Source: Serratia nevei
Lineage (GTDB): Bacteria; Pseudomonadota; Gammaproteobacteria; Enterobacterales; Enterobacteriaceae
NCBI RefSeq assembly: GCF_024160145.1
Contig: NZ_JAMYWQ010000008.1
Location: 62,001-126,000 of the forward strand
Direction: 5' to 3'
Length of the DNA stretch: 64,000 nt
The notes beneath the pieces are model-generated. The model made no database searches. It worked only from the letters and a program-made list of their open reading frames with translations, and had not been told where the DNA came from. A program made the translations under genes and the position numbers. Within the stretch, counting starts at the first letter, position 1; every line of letters begins with the position of its first letter. Below are positions 45,080-54,880 of the stretch, piece after piece.

Positions 45080-46456
45080 TTATTCTCCTTCTATTGAGGG
45101 GGCGGCGAGGGGCGCCGTCTGGCGGCCGCGCAGATGGTTCAGCGCCAGCCCGAAGCCGATGATGCCGGCAATGATAATAAAGTCTTTCAGGCTGCTGGCG
45201 ATCAAAATCGTCCACAGCACGTACAGGCAGCACAGCAGCGCCACCACCACCGGCAGCGGCCACAGCGGCATCAGGTACGGGTGGTGGAAGTGGCGGCGAC
45301 GGCGGCTGATCAGCGCCGCCACCGCCATGATGATGTACACCAGCAGCAGCAGGATCACGGTGAACGAGGTCAGCGATTCGAGATCGGAGCAAAACGCCAG
45401 CAGCGCCGAGGGCACGCCGAACAGCAGGGTGGCGATCCAGGGGGTGCCGAAGCGCGGGTGGATGATTTTCAGCGCCCGGTTAAACGCCGGCAGCCAGAAG
45501 CCGTCGCGCCCGCTGGCGAACATCATGCGGCTGAACTGCGCCACGATAGCGATGATGGCGTTGAACACCGACAGATAAATCGCGCCGCTTACCACCCGCG
45601 CCAGCGTCGGGCCGCCGAGCTGGGTGACCACATAGCCGACCGGATCGGCCTGTTTGGCCATCTCCACCAGCGACGGCGAGCCGATCAGCAGGGCGGTGAA
45701 CGGCACCAGTTCCACCAATACCACGATGACCAGCGTCAGCATGATCGCCAGCGCCATCGGCTTACCCTGTTCGCGCATGTCTTCCGCCATGTACACCGCC
45801 GCGCCGTAGCCGTTGTAGGAGAACAAGGCGACGCCGACCATGGCGACGATCAGCGGCAGCGACACCGGCGCCAGGCCGCCCTGTGCGTCCAGCATCACCG
45901 GCGCGGTGAGGATCGCCGCGCTCTGATGCGGGTGGCTGAAGCCGAGCCAGGCGATCAGCGCCAGCACCGCCACTTCCACCACCAGGAAAGCGCCGGTCAG
46001 CAGGGCGTTGGCCTTGATGTTGAAAATGGCGCAGGCGCCGCCGATCAGCACGGTGATCATCCCGGCGGTAGAGGCGTCGAACCGGGTGCCCAGCGCGGTG
46101 TTCAGGTAGGGCACCGCGCCGGTGGCCAGCACCGCCGGCACGAACAGCGCGGCGCTGAGGATGAACAGGTAGGTCTGCAGCCCGCACAGGGTGCCGAACA
46201 GGCGCTTGATGATGCTGTATTCGCCGCCGGCGCTGGGGTGAGCGGCGCCGAGCTCGGCATAGCACAGCGCAATGGCGGCGGCGACGCAGGCGGCGATCAG
46301 AAACGACAGAAAGGCGCCGCTGCCGGCGCTGGCGATCGCCAGCGGAGCGATGACGAAGATCGAACTGGCCGGCGTCACGCCGGACGCGGTGATCATCACC
46401 ACGTCGAGGACGCTGAGATTGCCTTTGAAGGTGTGTTCAGGGGCGGACTCTTTCAT
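45080..46456 (-). CDS. APC-family amino acid permease
   Basis: A 458-residue inner-membrane transporter with about twelve helices. The family signature SGVTPASSIFVIAPLAIASAGSGAFLSFL lies in the first helix pair, and SAGGEYSIIKRLFGT follows helix 3. It imports an amino acid or related amine with protons. It is the first gene of a two-gene operon with the DmpA-type peptidase, suggesting its cargo is the peptidase substrate or a related amino acid. The substrate is not determined. Confidence 0.9.
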   Translation of the reverse strand: MKESAPEHTFKGNLSVLDVVMITASGVTPASSIFVIAPLAIASAGSGAFLSFLIAACVAAAIALCYAELGAAHPSAGGEYSIIKRLFGTLCGLQTYLFILSAALFVPAVLATGAVPYLNTALGTRFDASTAGMITVLIGGACAIFNIKANALLTGAFLVVEVAVLALIAWLGFSHPHQSAAILTAPVMLDAQGGLAPVSLPLIVAMVGVALFSYNGYGAAVYMAEDMREQGKPMALAIMLTLVIVVLVELVPFTALLIGSPSLVEMAKQADPVGYVVTQLGGPTLARVVSGAIYLSVFNAIIAIVAQFSRMMFASGRDGFWLPAFNRALKIIHPRFGTPWIATLLFGVPSALLAFCSDLESLTSFTVILLLLVYIIMAVAALISRRRRHFHHPYLMPLWPLPVVVALLCCLYVLWTILIASSLKDFIIIAGIIGFGLALNHLRGRQTAPLAAPSIEGE

Positions 46457-46589
46457 GGGATAACGACTCCATTAACGTGTGAGTGAATTATTGTTTTGCT
46501 GCACAGGCTGTACGCAGGAATCAAATGGAGCGCGCGGAAATGCCGGGGAAGTCTCGGACGTTTTATAGTGAGCACCCCGGCATGGTGTA

Positions 46590-47768
46590 TCAACGTAATT
46601 GCGCCTGTGTCAGATAAACCAATAGACTCCCGGCGACCGGTATCAGCGCATCGTTAAAGTCGTAATGCGTGTTATGCAACGGCGCTGAGTCACCGGCGCC
46701 GATGTTGATGTAACAGGCCGGCACTCGTTGAGCCATAAAGGCGAAATCATCAGCGGCGAGGATGGGAGGATGATCTAAAACCACGTTGCCGGCCCCGAAA
46801 TGCTGCACCGCTACGGCCCGAGCCAGGCGTGTCGGCTCCTCGTGGTTGATCTGTGACGGATAACTTATGGCCGCTTCGCTGATTTTTGCGTTGACGCCGA
46901 AGCAGGCGGCCTGATGCTGCACGATGTCATTGACGCGGGTGACTATCAGTTGCCGCTGTTGCTTATCGAAGCTACGCAACGAAAGCTTCATTTCCAATTC
47001 GCCGGGGATCACATTGAAATTGGTACCGGCATGAATGCTGGTAATGCTGACGGCGGCACAGTCAAATGGATTGACGTTGCGTGCAATGATGGTTTGTAAC
47101 GCCTGGATCATGGCGCCGGCCGCAACGATCGGATCGCAGGTAAAATGCGGTGAGGCGGCGTGACCGCCTTTGCCTGTGATATGGATGTGCAGGCTGTCTA
47201 CTGAGGCCATGACAGCCCCCATGCCGATACTCATCTGACCGAATTGCAGCGTGGGGGAAGGGTAGTTATGCCAGGCGAACAGCATGTCGCAAGGGGCGAT
47301 GTCCATTAGCCCATCTTGCAACATCGCTTCTGCGCCGGCACCGCTCTCCTCGGACGGCTGGAAGATAAGATTAAGCGTGCCCGAAAAGCTGCGGGTTTGT
47401 GCCAAATGCCTGGCAACGGCCAGTAGGGTCGCCGTATGCCCATCATGGCCGCAGGCATGCATGACGCCAGCGTGGCGACTGACATACGGACATCCCTCGG
47501 CTTCGCTCATCGGCAACGCATCCATATCGGCTCGCAGCCCGAGGGATTTCTCTCCTTTTCCCACCTTGAGCGTGCCGACCACACCGGTACCGCCAAGGCC
47601 GCAGGTCACTTTATATCCCCACTGCGCCAGGTAATCTGCGACTATCTTACTGGTGCGATGTTCCTGGTAACCTAATTCAGGATGTTGATGAATATCCTGC
47701 CGTATGCGCCGCATTTCTTCAAAAGAATCAAGCAGGCCGGGAACGCAATGTTGTTTCCAATCGATCAT
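46590..47768 (-). CDS. M20-family amidohydrolase (hippurate hydrolase/IAA-amino acid hydrolase type)
   Basis: A 392-residue metallo-amidohydrolase with HQHPELGYQEHRTS, the metal-binding MHACGHDGHTATLL, FQPSEESGAGAEAML and a dimerisation domain (GKGGHAASPHFTCDP). It removes an acyl group from an N-acyl amino acid. ATG 47768 has AAGGAG upstream. It and the following MFS gene are noticeably less GC-rich than both neighbours, which suggests recent acquisition of this pair. Confidence 0.9.
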   Translation of the reverse strand: MIDWKQHCVPGLLDSFEEMRRIRQDIHQHPELGYQEHRTSKIVADYLAQWGYKVTCGLGGTGVVGTLKVGKGEKSLGLRADMDALPMSEAEGCPYVSRHAGVMHACGHDGHTATLLAVARHLAQTRSFSGTLNLIFQPSEESGAGAEAMLQDGLMDIAPCDMLFAWHNYPSPTLQFGQMSIGMGAVMASVDSLHIHITGKGGHAASPHFTCDPIVAAGAMIQALQTIIARNVNPFDCAAVSITSIHAGTNFNVIPGELEMKLSLRSFDKQQRQLIVTRVNDIVQHQAACFGVNAKISEAAISYPSQINHEEPTRLARAVAVQHFGAGNVVLDHPPILAADDFAFMAQRVPACYINIGAGDSAPLHNTHYDFNDALIPVAGSLLVYLTQAQLR

Positions 47769-47787
47769 TCTGCCAACTCCTTATTTA

Positions 47788-49152
47788 TCATTGTTCATAG
47801 TCACGTTGCTTGAATAAGCAGGTGGCGATCAGGCTGATGGCCAACATACCGATCAGGTACCATGCCGGTGCCATGGGGTTGCCGGTGACACTGAGCAGCC
47901 AGGTCACCGCGACCTGTGCTGTGCCGCCAAACAGCGTCACGCCCAGTGCGTAGATCATTGACATACCGGTCGCCCTGACTGGCCGAGGTAGCGCTTCGAC
48001 GATCAGGAGGGTGCTGGTAAGCATATTGATGCCCAATGCGACAATCAGCAGCAGACGGCATGCGACGGCCAGCCAGAGTGAATCGGCCATGCCGAGAAAC
48101 CAAAAGGTGGGATAGGCCATGACGATGCCCACCACAATGGAGAAAATCATGGCGTTTTTATGATTCTTGAACCGATCGACATAGCGTCCTGCGAAGTAAA
48201 CCGAAATCACCTGGATGACGGCGGCGAGGCAACTGAACAAATAAGCGATGGGAGCGGCAATGTGGTGGGTTTGGATCATGTAAGTCGGCATGTAGAAAAG
48301 TACGATATAAACCATCGCCGTACCGGACATGATTATCATCACGCCGAGAATTAAATCGCGGCGGTAGCTCGTCAGCATTTGCTGCGCGGGGTGGGCAACA
48401 TTCCTTTCGTTCTGTTGGGCACCAATAAAGGTTTCTTCAACATGGCGACGAATATAGACCCCGACAGGGATGATGAGCAGGCCGATGATGAAGGGAACAC
48501 GCCAACCCCAACTGTAAAGCGATTCCTCAGATAAACTGGAGGTTAATAACAAGCCTAGTGAAGCGCCAAACAGGGCGGCAATCCCTTGGCTGATAGACTG
48601 CCAGCTAACAAAGAATCCGCGCTGATTGGCGCCGGCGGACTCCAGCAACAGCGTGGTCGCTGACCCGACCTCACCCCCGGCGGCAAACCCCTGTAAAAGA
48701 CGGCCAAGGACGATAAGCACCGGCGCCAACCAGCCGATTTGCTCGTGAGTCGGCGCGAACGCGATGAGTGCGGTACCGATGCCCATGAGCATGATAGTCA
48801 CCAGCATCGCGGCTTTGCGGCCCTGGCGGTCGGCATAACCGCCCAGTAACACGCTGCCCAAAGGCCTCATGACAAAACCCACACCAAAGACGGCAACTGC
48901 CATCAGCAATGAGCCGTAGGCGGTATCGCTGGGGAAATATAATTTGCCGATGACCATGGCAAAAAAGCTGTAAACCGTGAAGTCGAAGATTTCCAGCCCG
49001 TTCCCCAGGCTGGCTGCCATGATCAATCGATAGTTATTGGGTTGGGTTGTCAGCTCAATCTGAGCATGAGCACACGGCATGGCGCGGCTCCCTGCAGCAT
49101 CGTGAATACCCATGCTATTTTTAAACTGCGGAGGGTCAGGTTGCTGGTGCAT
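47788..49152 (-). CDS. MFS transporter, metabolite:H+ symporter (MHS) type
   Basis: A 454-residue twelve-helix transporter. Family elements: NGLEIFDFTVYSFFAMVIGKLYFPS, GSVLLGGYADRQGRKAAML (loop 2-3), RLLQGFAAGGEVGSATTLLLESA and SWGWRVPFIIG. MHS members carry shikimate, proline/betaine, citrate or similar acids. It lies 19 bp upstream of the M20 hydrolase, so the pair probably imports and splits an acylated amino acid. ATG 49152 is my choice (GGAGA upstream); 49167 and 49173 are in-frame alternatives. Confidence 0.9.
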   Translation of the reverse strand: MHQQPDPPQFKNSMGIHDAAGSRAMPCAHAQIELTTQPNNYRLIMAASLGNGLEIFDFTVYSFFAMVIGKLYFPSDTAYGSLLMAVAVFGVGFVMRPLGSVLLGGYADRQGRKAAMLVTIMLMGIGTALIAFAPTHEQIGWLAPVLIVLGRLLQGFAAGGEVGSATTLLLESAGANQRGFFVSWQSISQGIAALFGASLGLLLTSSLSEESLYSWGWRVPFIIGLLIIPVGVYIRRHVEETFIGAQQNERNVAHPAQQMLTSYRRDLILGVMIIMSGTAMVYIVLFYMPTYMIQTHHIAAPIAYLFSCLAAVIQVISVYFAGRYVDRFKNHKNAMIFSIVVGIVMAYPTFWFLGMADSLWLAVACRLLLIVALGINMLTSTLLIVEALPRPVRATGMSMIYALGVTLFGGTAQVAVTWLLSVTGNPMAPAWYLIGMLAISLIATCLFKQRDYEQ

Positions 49153-49339
49153 GATGAAAGTCTCCATTAACACATCAGTAAATTATTGTTAGTCGCCAAG
49201 ACATCACGCAGGAGCAACGGCGATGGCATGTGTTTGGCGACTCGGTTCTTATGACACTGCGCTAGTGGAAGTCAGGGGTTCCCTGGTATTGGTGTTTGTA
49301 TCCTTCTTATGTATTTGAATTCACAAATGGGAGAACAGG

Positions 49340-50848
49340 TTACCCCTGCCCCGACGGGAAGCTGAAGCTGGCGCGCCGGGCATCGCCGGAGGCCGGCCAG
49401 CGCTGGGTCACGGTCTTGCGTTTGGTGTAGAACCTGACGGCGTCCGGGCCGTAGGCGTGCAGATCGCCGAACAGCGAGCGCTTCCAGCCGCCGAACGAGT
49501 GGTAGGCCACCGGCACCGGCAGCGCCACGTTGATCCCCACCATGCCGACCTGAATGCGGCTGGAGAAGTAGCGCGCCGCTTCGCCGTCGCGGGTGAACAG
49601 ACAGGTGCCGTTGCCGTATTCGTGGGCGTCGATCAAGGCCATCGCCTCCGGCAGCGACGCCGCGCGCACCACGCCGAGCACCGGGCCGAAGATCTCCTCC
49701 TGATAGATGCGCATGCCGGGCGTCACGCGATCGAACAGCGTCGGGCCGAGGAAATACCCCTGGCTGGGGCGGCCGTCGGCGCCGATCACGCTCAGTTCGC
49801 GGCCGTCCACCAGCAGCTCGGCGCCTTCGGCCACGCCCTGATCGATATAGCCTTTTACCTTCTGATAATGCTGTTGGGTCACCAGCGGCCCCATGTCGTT
49901 GCGGTTGTCGCTGCCGGGGCCGACGCGCATGGCGGCCATCTGTTGCCGCAGCCCGGCGATCAGCGCTTCGGCGGTGCCGTCGCCCACCGCCACCACCAGC
50001 GGGATGGCCATGCAACGCTGGCCGCAGGAGCCGAAGGCGGCGCCCATCAGCGCGCCGACCGCGCCGGGGATATCGGCGTCCGGCAGCACCACCGCGTGGT
50101 TCTTGGCGCCGCCCAGCGCCTGCACCCGTTTGTTCTGCCCACAGCCGGTGTGATAGATGTGCTCCGCCACCGGCGTCGAACCGACGAAGCTTATCGCTTT
50201 GACGCGCCCGTCATGCAGCAGCGTCTCCACCGCTTCGCGATCGCCGTTGACCACGTTGAGCACCCCCGGCGGCAGCCCGGCTTCCGCTGCCAGCCGTGCG
50301 ATATACAGCGCGGCGGAAGGCACGCGCTCGGAAGGCTTCAGCACGAAGGTGTTGCCGCACGCCACCGCCATCGGCCACATCCACAGCGGCACCATCGCCG
50401 GGAAGTTGAACGGCGTGATGCCCGCCACCACCCCCAGCGGTTGAAACTCGCTCCAGCTGTCGATGCCCGGGCCGGCCTCTTTGCTGTGTTCGCCCTTCAG
50501 CAGTTCCGGCACATAGCCGGCATATTCGATATTCTCGATGCCGCGCTGCAGTTCGCCCAGGGCGTCGCTGAGCACCTTGCCGTGCTCGGCGGTGATCAGC
50601 TGGCAGATGGCGTCGGCGTGCTGCTCCAGCAGATCCTTGAGCTTCATCATGATGCGCGCGCGCTTCAGCGGCGGGGTGTCGCGCCAGGCGGGATAGGCCT
50701 GTTCGGCGGCGGCGATGGCGCGCTCCACCGTGGCGCGGTCGGCCAGCTGCACCTCCTGCGCCGATTGGCCGGTGGCCGGGTCGTAAACCGGCTGGCTGCG
50801 TTCGCCGCCGGCGGCGGGCTCGCCGTTGATCCAATGGGTAATGGTCAT
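49340..50848 (-). CDS. mmsA: CoA-acylating methylmalonate-semialdehyde dehydrogenase
   Basis: A 502-residue aldehyde dehydrogenase of the MMSDH type. It has GVVAGITPFNFPAMVPLWMWPMA, LGGAKNHAVVLPDAD and the catalytic Cys in AAFGSCGQRCMAI; YHSFGGWKRSLFGD is near the end. It converts methylmalonate or malonate semialdehyde and CoA to propionyl-CoA or acetyl-CoA plus CO2 with NAD. It is paired with an omega-aminotransferase 10 bp upstream, which suits beta-alanine degradation through malonate semialdehyde. ATG 50848 has AAGGAGAG. Confidence 0.93.
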   Translation of the reverse strand: MTITHWINGEPAAGGERSQPVYDPATGQSAQEVQLADRATVERAIAAAEQAYPAWRDTPPLKRARIMMKLKDLLEQHADAICQLITAEHGKVLSDALGELQRGIENIEYAGYVPELLKGEHSKEAGPGIDSWSEFQPLGVVAGITPFNFPAMVPLWMWPMAVACGNTFVLKPSERVPSAALYIARLAAEAGLPPGVLNVVNGDREAVETLLHDGRVKAISFVGSTPVAEHIYHTGCGQNKRVQALGGAKNHAVVLPDADIPGAVGALMGAAFGSCGQRCMAIPLVVAVGDGTAEALIAGLRQQMAAMRVGPGSDNRNDMGPLVTQQHYQKVKGYIDQGVAEGAELLVDGRELSVIGADGRPSQGYFLGPTLFDRVTPGMRIYQEEIFGPVLGVVRAASLPEAMALIDAHEYGNGTCLFTRDGEAARYFSSRIQVGMVGINVALPVPVAYHSFGGWKRSLFGDLHAYGPDAVRFYTKRKTVTQRWPASGDARRASFSFPSGQG

Positions 50849-50858
50849 GATTCTCTCC

Positions 50859-52199
50859 TTATTCGGTGGCGTTGAGGGCGTCGCCCACGGCGTTGATCAG
50901 CGCATCGATCTGCGCTTCGCTGCTGATGAACGGCGGCGCCAGCTGCAGGGTGTCGCCGCCGTAGCGCACGTAAAATCCGCTTTCCCAGCAGCGCATCGCC
51001 GCCTCGAAGGGGCGCCGCGCCGGTTCGCCCGGCCGCGCCGCCAGCGTGATGCCGGCCGCCAGGCCGATGTTGCGAATGTCGGCGACGTGTTTGGCCCCTT
51101 GCAGGCTGTGTACCGCGCGCTCGAAGTAGGGCGCCAGCGCCTGTACGCGCTCCACCATCTGTTCGCGCTGCAGGATGTCCAGCGTCGCCAGCGCGACCGC
51201 GCAGCTGACCGGGTGGGCGGAGTAGGTGTAGCCGTGCGGGAATTCGAGCTGGTAGTCCGGCTCGCCGCCGTTCATGAAGGTGTGGTAGATCTCCGGCCGC
51301 ACCACCACCGCGCCCATCGGCTGCGCGCCGTTGGTCACCTGTTTGGCGATGTTCATGATGTCCGGCGTGACGCCGAACGCCTCGGCGCCGGTCATCGCGC
51401 CGCAGCGGCCGAAGGCGGTGATCACTTCGTCGAAGATCAGCAGGATGTCATGCTGGGTACAGATTTCGCGCAGGCGCTGCAGGTAGCCGACCGGCGGCAC
51501 GATCACCCCGGCGGAGCCGGAGAAGGGTTCGACGATCACCGCGGCGATCGTTGAGGCGTCGCGCAGCGCGATGATGCGGTTGAGCTCTTCCGCCAGCTCT
51601 GCCCCCTGTTGCGGCATGCCGCGTGAAAAGGCGTTGCCGGCCAGCAGGGTGTGCGGCAGGTGGTCTGCCTCGGCGCCGGCGCCGAACGTCTTGCGGTTGC
51701 CGGCGATGCCGCCGACCGAGATACCGCCGAAGTTAACGCCGTGATAGCCCTTTTCCCGGCCGATAAAGCAGGTTTTGGCCGCCTGGCCTTTGGCGCGCCA
51801 GTAAGCGCGCGCCATTTTCAGCGCGGTGTCCGCCGCTTCCGATCCGGAGCCGGTGAAGAACACGTAATCCAGCCCTGCCGGCGTCAGTGCCTTGATCTTG
51901 TTGGCCAGTTCGAACGACAGCGGGTGGCCGAATTGAAACGCCGGCGAGTAATCCAGCGTCGCCAGCTGGCGCTGGGCGGCGTCGGTGATTTCCTGCCGGC
52001 CGTGCCCCAATCCGCAGCACCACAATCCGGACAGGCCGTCGAAAATCTTTCTGCCGTCATGGCTGGTGTAATACGCCCCCGCGGCCTGAGTAATGATGCG
52101 CGGCTGCGCTTTAAAATTACGGTTACCGGTAAAAGGCATCCAATGGGCCTCTAACCCTTCGGCATCGAGACTATTTAGCGGGTGATTTTCAGCGGCCAT
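50859..52199 (-). CDS. Omega-amino acid:pyruvate aminotransferase
   Basis: A 446-residue class III PLP aminotransferase. It shows HWMPFTGNRNFKAQPRI at the N-terminus, GSGSEAADTALKMARAYWR, the PLP-aspartate motif LLIFDEVITAFGR and the PLP-lysine in NIAKQVTNGAQPMGA. It matches the beta-alanine:pyruvate transaminase type. It makes malonate semialdehyde for MmsA encoded next. ATG 52199 is preceded by GGAGGAAA. A LysR gene is divergent, 135 bp away. Confidence 0.93.
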   Translation of the reverse strand: MAAENHPLNSLDAEGLEAHWMPFTGNRNFKAQPRIITQAAGAYYTSHDGRKIFDGLSGLWCCGLGHGRQEITDAAQRQLATLDYSPAFQFGHPLSFELANKIKALTPAGLDYVFFTGSGSEAADTALKMARAYWRAKGQAAKTCFIGREKGYHGVNFGGISVGGIAGNRKTFGAGAEADHLPHTLLAGNAFSRGMPQQGAELAEELNRIIALRDASTIAAVIVEPFSGSAGVIVPPVGYLQRLREICTQHDILLIFDEVITAFGRCGAMTGAEAFGVTPDIMNIAKQVTNGAQPMGAVVVRPEIYHTFMNGGEPDYQLEFPHGYTYSAHPVSCAVALATLDILQREQMVERVQALAPYFERAVHSLQGAKHVADIRNIGLAAGITLAARPGEPARRPFEAAMRCWESGFYVRYGGDTLQLAPPFISSEAQIDALINAVGDALNATE

Positions 52200-52334
52200 G
52201 TTTTCCTCCGAACAGGAAAATAAGAGCGATTAATAAAATAAACCGAGTTGTTAACGAATTGTTGTGCGAAATTGACTATGTACCGCTTGTTCTCTACTGT
52301 GAATAATCATATGTCGAAACTTACTTAAGGTTTT

Positions 52335-53264
52335 ATGCAAGTAAAAAAGCGCGCGCTGTTAGGGCAATTGTCGGATATGGATCTGCGTTTGCTGCGGGTA
52401 TTCAAGGCCGTGGTCGACTGCGGCGGCATGAGCGCCGCCGAACTGGAGCTGAACATCAGCCTGTCGACCATCAGCAAGCACATCAAGGATCTGGAGCAGC
52501 GGCTGGGCCTGACGCTGTGCCAGCGCGGGCGCGAGGGCTTTGCGGTCACCGACGAGGGGCTGCTTATCTACCAGGAAACGGTCAACCTGCTGGCGGCCAC
52601 CGAGGCGTTCCGGCGCGGGGTGGACGAGGTGCACCAGCGCATGGGCGGGCAGCTGCACGTGGCGATATTCGACCATACGGTCAGCAATCCGCAGGCGCAG
52701 ATCGGCCGGGCCATCGCGTTATTCAGCGAGCGTGCGCCGGAGGTTTCTTTGCAAATGTACGTGGAGCCGATTAATACCATTGAACGCGGCGTCATTGACG
52801 GGCAATTTCAGGTTGGCGTTATTCCCATGCACCGCAGCGCGGAAAGTTTATCTTATCATTCGTTATTCAGTGAGAGGATGTTCTTATATTGCGGCGCGCA
52901 GCATGAATTATTTTCCGCCCCCCATGAAACATTAAATTGGGATCTGCTGCACAATTATGCCTTCGCCGGATTAGGCTACCATTCGCCGAATATGGAACTG
53001 AGCCTGCAGCAACATTTGCATCGCAAAGCGACGGGGTTCGCGCAGGAGTCGATCGCCACGCTGATCCTGTCCGGCAAATACGTCGGCTTTTTGCCGGATC
53101 ACTACGCGGCGTTTTTCGTGGCGCAGAATATGATGCGGGCGATCAAGCCGGCGCTGTTCCGCTATCACTGCGAATACTCCAGCGTGCTGCGCCGCTCGCC
53201 GGTGCCGCAGCGGGTGGTGAAGCTGTTCCATGAGTGCCTGCTGGCGGCCCACGGAACAGCGTGA
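52335..53264 (+). CDS. LysR-type regulator
   Basis: A 309-residue LysR protein with an N-terminal HTH (MDLRLLRVFKAVVDCGGMSAAELELNISLSTISKHIKDLEQRLG) and a co-inducer domain. Divergent from the aminotransferase-mmsA operon, which it most likely controls. Toward its middle the coding sequence becomes locally AT-rich (about 52,740-52,990) without a break in the frame. ATG 52335 has AAGG upstream. Confidence 0.92.
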   Translation: MQVKKRALLGQLSDMDLRLLRVFKAVVDCGGMSAAELELNISLSTISKHIKDLEQRLGLTLCQRGREGFAVTDEGLLIYQETVNLLAATEAFRRGVDEVHQRMGGQLHVAIFDHTVSNPQAQIGRAIALFSERAPEVSLQMYVEPINTIERGVIDGQFQVGVIPMHRSAESLSYHSLFSERMFLYCGAQHELFSAPHETLNWDLLHNYAFAGLGYHSPNMELSLQQHLHRKATGFAQESIATLILSGKYVGFLPDHYAAFFVAQNMMRAIKPALFRYHCEYSSVLRRSPVPQRVVKLFHECLLAAHGTA

Positions 53265-53267
53265 CGC

Positions 53268-53360
53268 TTACTGCTCTTTCTTCTTGCCGAAGATTCTGAT
53301 CAGCGCGCCGACCAGGATGCCGACCGCGATGCCGGCGAAGATCCAGCCGATGATGCCCAT
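53268..53360 (-). CDS. 30-residue single-helix membrane protein
   Basis: MGIIGWIFAGIAVGILVGAL is followed by IRIFGKKKEQ: one membrane helix with a basic C-terminal tail. ATG 53360 has GGAG 8 nt upstream. A longer in-frame reading that starts further upstream would run through an ERIC element and is not credible. The helix resembles the first helix of GlsB/YeaQ-type small membrane proteins. Function unknown. The gene is convergent with the LysR gene, three bases from its stop. Confidence 0.7.
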   Translation of the reverse strand: MGIIGWIFAGIAVGILVGALIRIFGKKKEQ

Positions 53361-53392
53361 TTCCTTAACTCCTGCTAGTGCGTTGATCTGAT

Positions 53393-53518
53393 TATACCCG
53401 TCATACTTGAAACTGCATCTGTGTTGGCTGCGAGTGCGTACGCCAGTCACTGACTTGAGTAAGCTCCTGGCGAGCCACCTCTTGCCGCCGGGATGCCGCT
53501 CCAACTATTTAGGGTAGA
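53393..53518. repeat. ERIC element (copy 2)
   Basis: Begins TATACCCGTCATACTTGAA and contains CCAGTCACTGACTTGAGTAA then GCTCCTGG, matching the ERIC consensus; ends TTAGGGTAGATA. It lies between the small membrane protein and the alcohol dehydrogenase gene. Confidence 0.88.
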
Positions 53519-53523
53519 TATCA

Positions 53524-54651
53524 TCATTCGACGCGAAACGCCTCTTCGATCATCCGCTGCCGCTGTGCCGGCGCATAGTCGATCCAGGCATTCTTGCTGT
53601 TGGATTTTTCCAGCGCCACCGCCAATTCCTGGCCGGAAATCGGCAAATCGTCCTGCCAGAACGGCGCGATAGCGTGGCGGGTGATGAAATCGGTCAGGTA
53701 GCTCTCCGGGCTGCCCTGCCAGTGCGGGTACAGGCGCGCGGCCAGCTCGGCCATCAGCGCGCGTTGCTGCGGCTGTTCGCTGTTTTCCAGCAGGGCGAGG
53801 AACGGCAGCAGCAGGCGGCCGCAGACCTGGCCGTGGTGGTAATCGCGCAGCGCGCCGATCTCGCCGGCGATGCCGTGGATCACCCCCAGCCCGGCGGCGC
53901 TCAGCGTCAGCCCCCCGAGGTAGGAAGCTTGCATAATCGCTTCGCGCGCCGCGTCGCTGCGGTTGAGCGCCGGCCAGGCCGCAAGAAAGTGGCGGATGCC
54001 GCTCAGCGACAGGTCGCGCGTCATGGCGCCGGCGGTTTTCGACAGATAGGCCTCGAACAGGTGGGTGAAGGCGTCGATGGCGCAGTAGGCCAGCACCTTG
54101 TCCGGTGCGCCCGCCAGCAGCTGCGGATCGAGAATGGCGGTGTGCGGCACGAAGTTATTGTGGCGCAGCGAGGCCTTCACTTTGCTGACCTGGGTGTCGG
54201 TGATCACCGCGTTCTGCGTCACCTCGCTGCCGGTGCCGGCGGTGGTGGGAATGGCGATCAGCGGCAGGGTGGCGCCGCTGATTTTGCTGTCGCCCACCTT
54301 TTCCATATAGCGCAGCGTCGGCAGCGGATGCTCCACCAGCGCGGAGAACGCCTTGGCGGCGTCCAGCACGCTGCCGCCGCCGATGGCCACCACGCGCCGC
54401 GCCTGGCCGCGCCAGCGCGCCACCCAGGCGTCTATTTCCTGCGGCGACGCCTCGTGGCTGACGATCTCGGTGCCGATGAGCAGCGGCGCCAGCGATTCGC
54501 GCAGGCCAGCGTACACCGGGCCGTTGAGAAAAGATCGGCAGCTGAACAGCAGCGTCGGCTGCGGATCGGCAAGCAGCAGCGGCGGCAGTTGCTGGATGCT
54601 GCCGTGGCCGAACCAGGTCTGGCGGTTGGCTATGATGTGGCTGACGGACAT
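53524..54651 (-). CDS. Iron-containing alcohol dehydrogenase
   Basis: A 375-residue group III Fe-ADH. It has the NAD motif VVAIGGGSVLDAAKAFS, PLIAIPTTAGTGSEVTQNAVI, and metal ligands in AIDAFTHLFEAYLS and GVIHGIAGEIGALRDYHHGQ. It oxidises an alcohol or reduces an aldehyde; some family members act on phosphonates or lactaldehyde. ATG 54651 (MSVSHI) has AAGGAGAC upstream and was preferred to an in-frame start at 54738. It is divergent from a LuxR-type regulator. Confidence 0.9.
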   Translation of the reverse strand: MSVSHIIANRQTWFGHGSIQQLPPLLLADPQPTLLFSCRSFLNGPVYAGLRESLAPLLIGTEIVSHEASPQEIDAWVARWRGQARRVVAIGGGSVLDAAKAFSALVEHPLPTLRYMEKVGDSKISGATLPLIAIPTTAGTGSEVTQNAVITDTQVSKVKASLRHNNFVPHTAILDPQLLAGAPDKVLAYCAIDAFTHLFEAYLSKTAGAMTRDLSLSGIRHFLAAWPALNRSDAAREAIMQASYLGGLTLSAAGLGVIHGIAGEIGALRDYHHGQVCGRLLLPFLALLENSEQPQQRALMAELAARLYPHWQGSPESYLTDFITRHAIAPFWQDDLPISGQELAVALEKSNSKNAWIDYAPAQRQRMIEEAFRVE

Positions 54652-54880
54652 GAGGTCTCCTTGACGGCGTGGCAGGGCGCGATGCCACAGCATAAGCCAG
54701 CGGGCGCGGAGCGGCCACCGCTTTCCCCGCTGCGGCAACTTGTGAGTTGTTTAACATGTAAACGATCGCGTTCTTGCATTTCGGCGCGCCGGATGCTTTT
54801 TTTAACAGTACTGGCCGCCATGCGGCTAACCCCATCCGAAATCGGTAGATTGTTAATGTATTAATAATGGCGAGGCGGGT

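Noticed and set aside
52740-52990. AT-rich patch inside the LysR gene as a possible insertion or frameshift
   Set aside because: The reading frame and LysR fold sequence continue unbroken across it; it is only a local change in codon choice.
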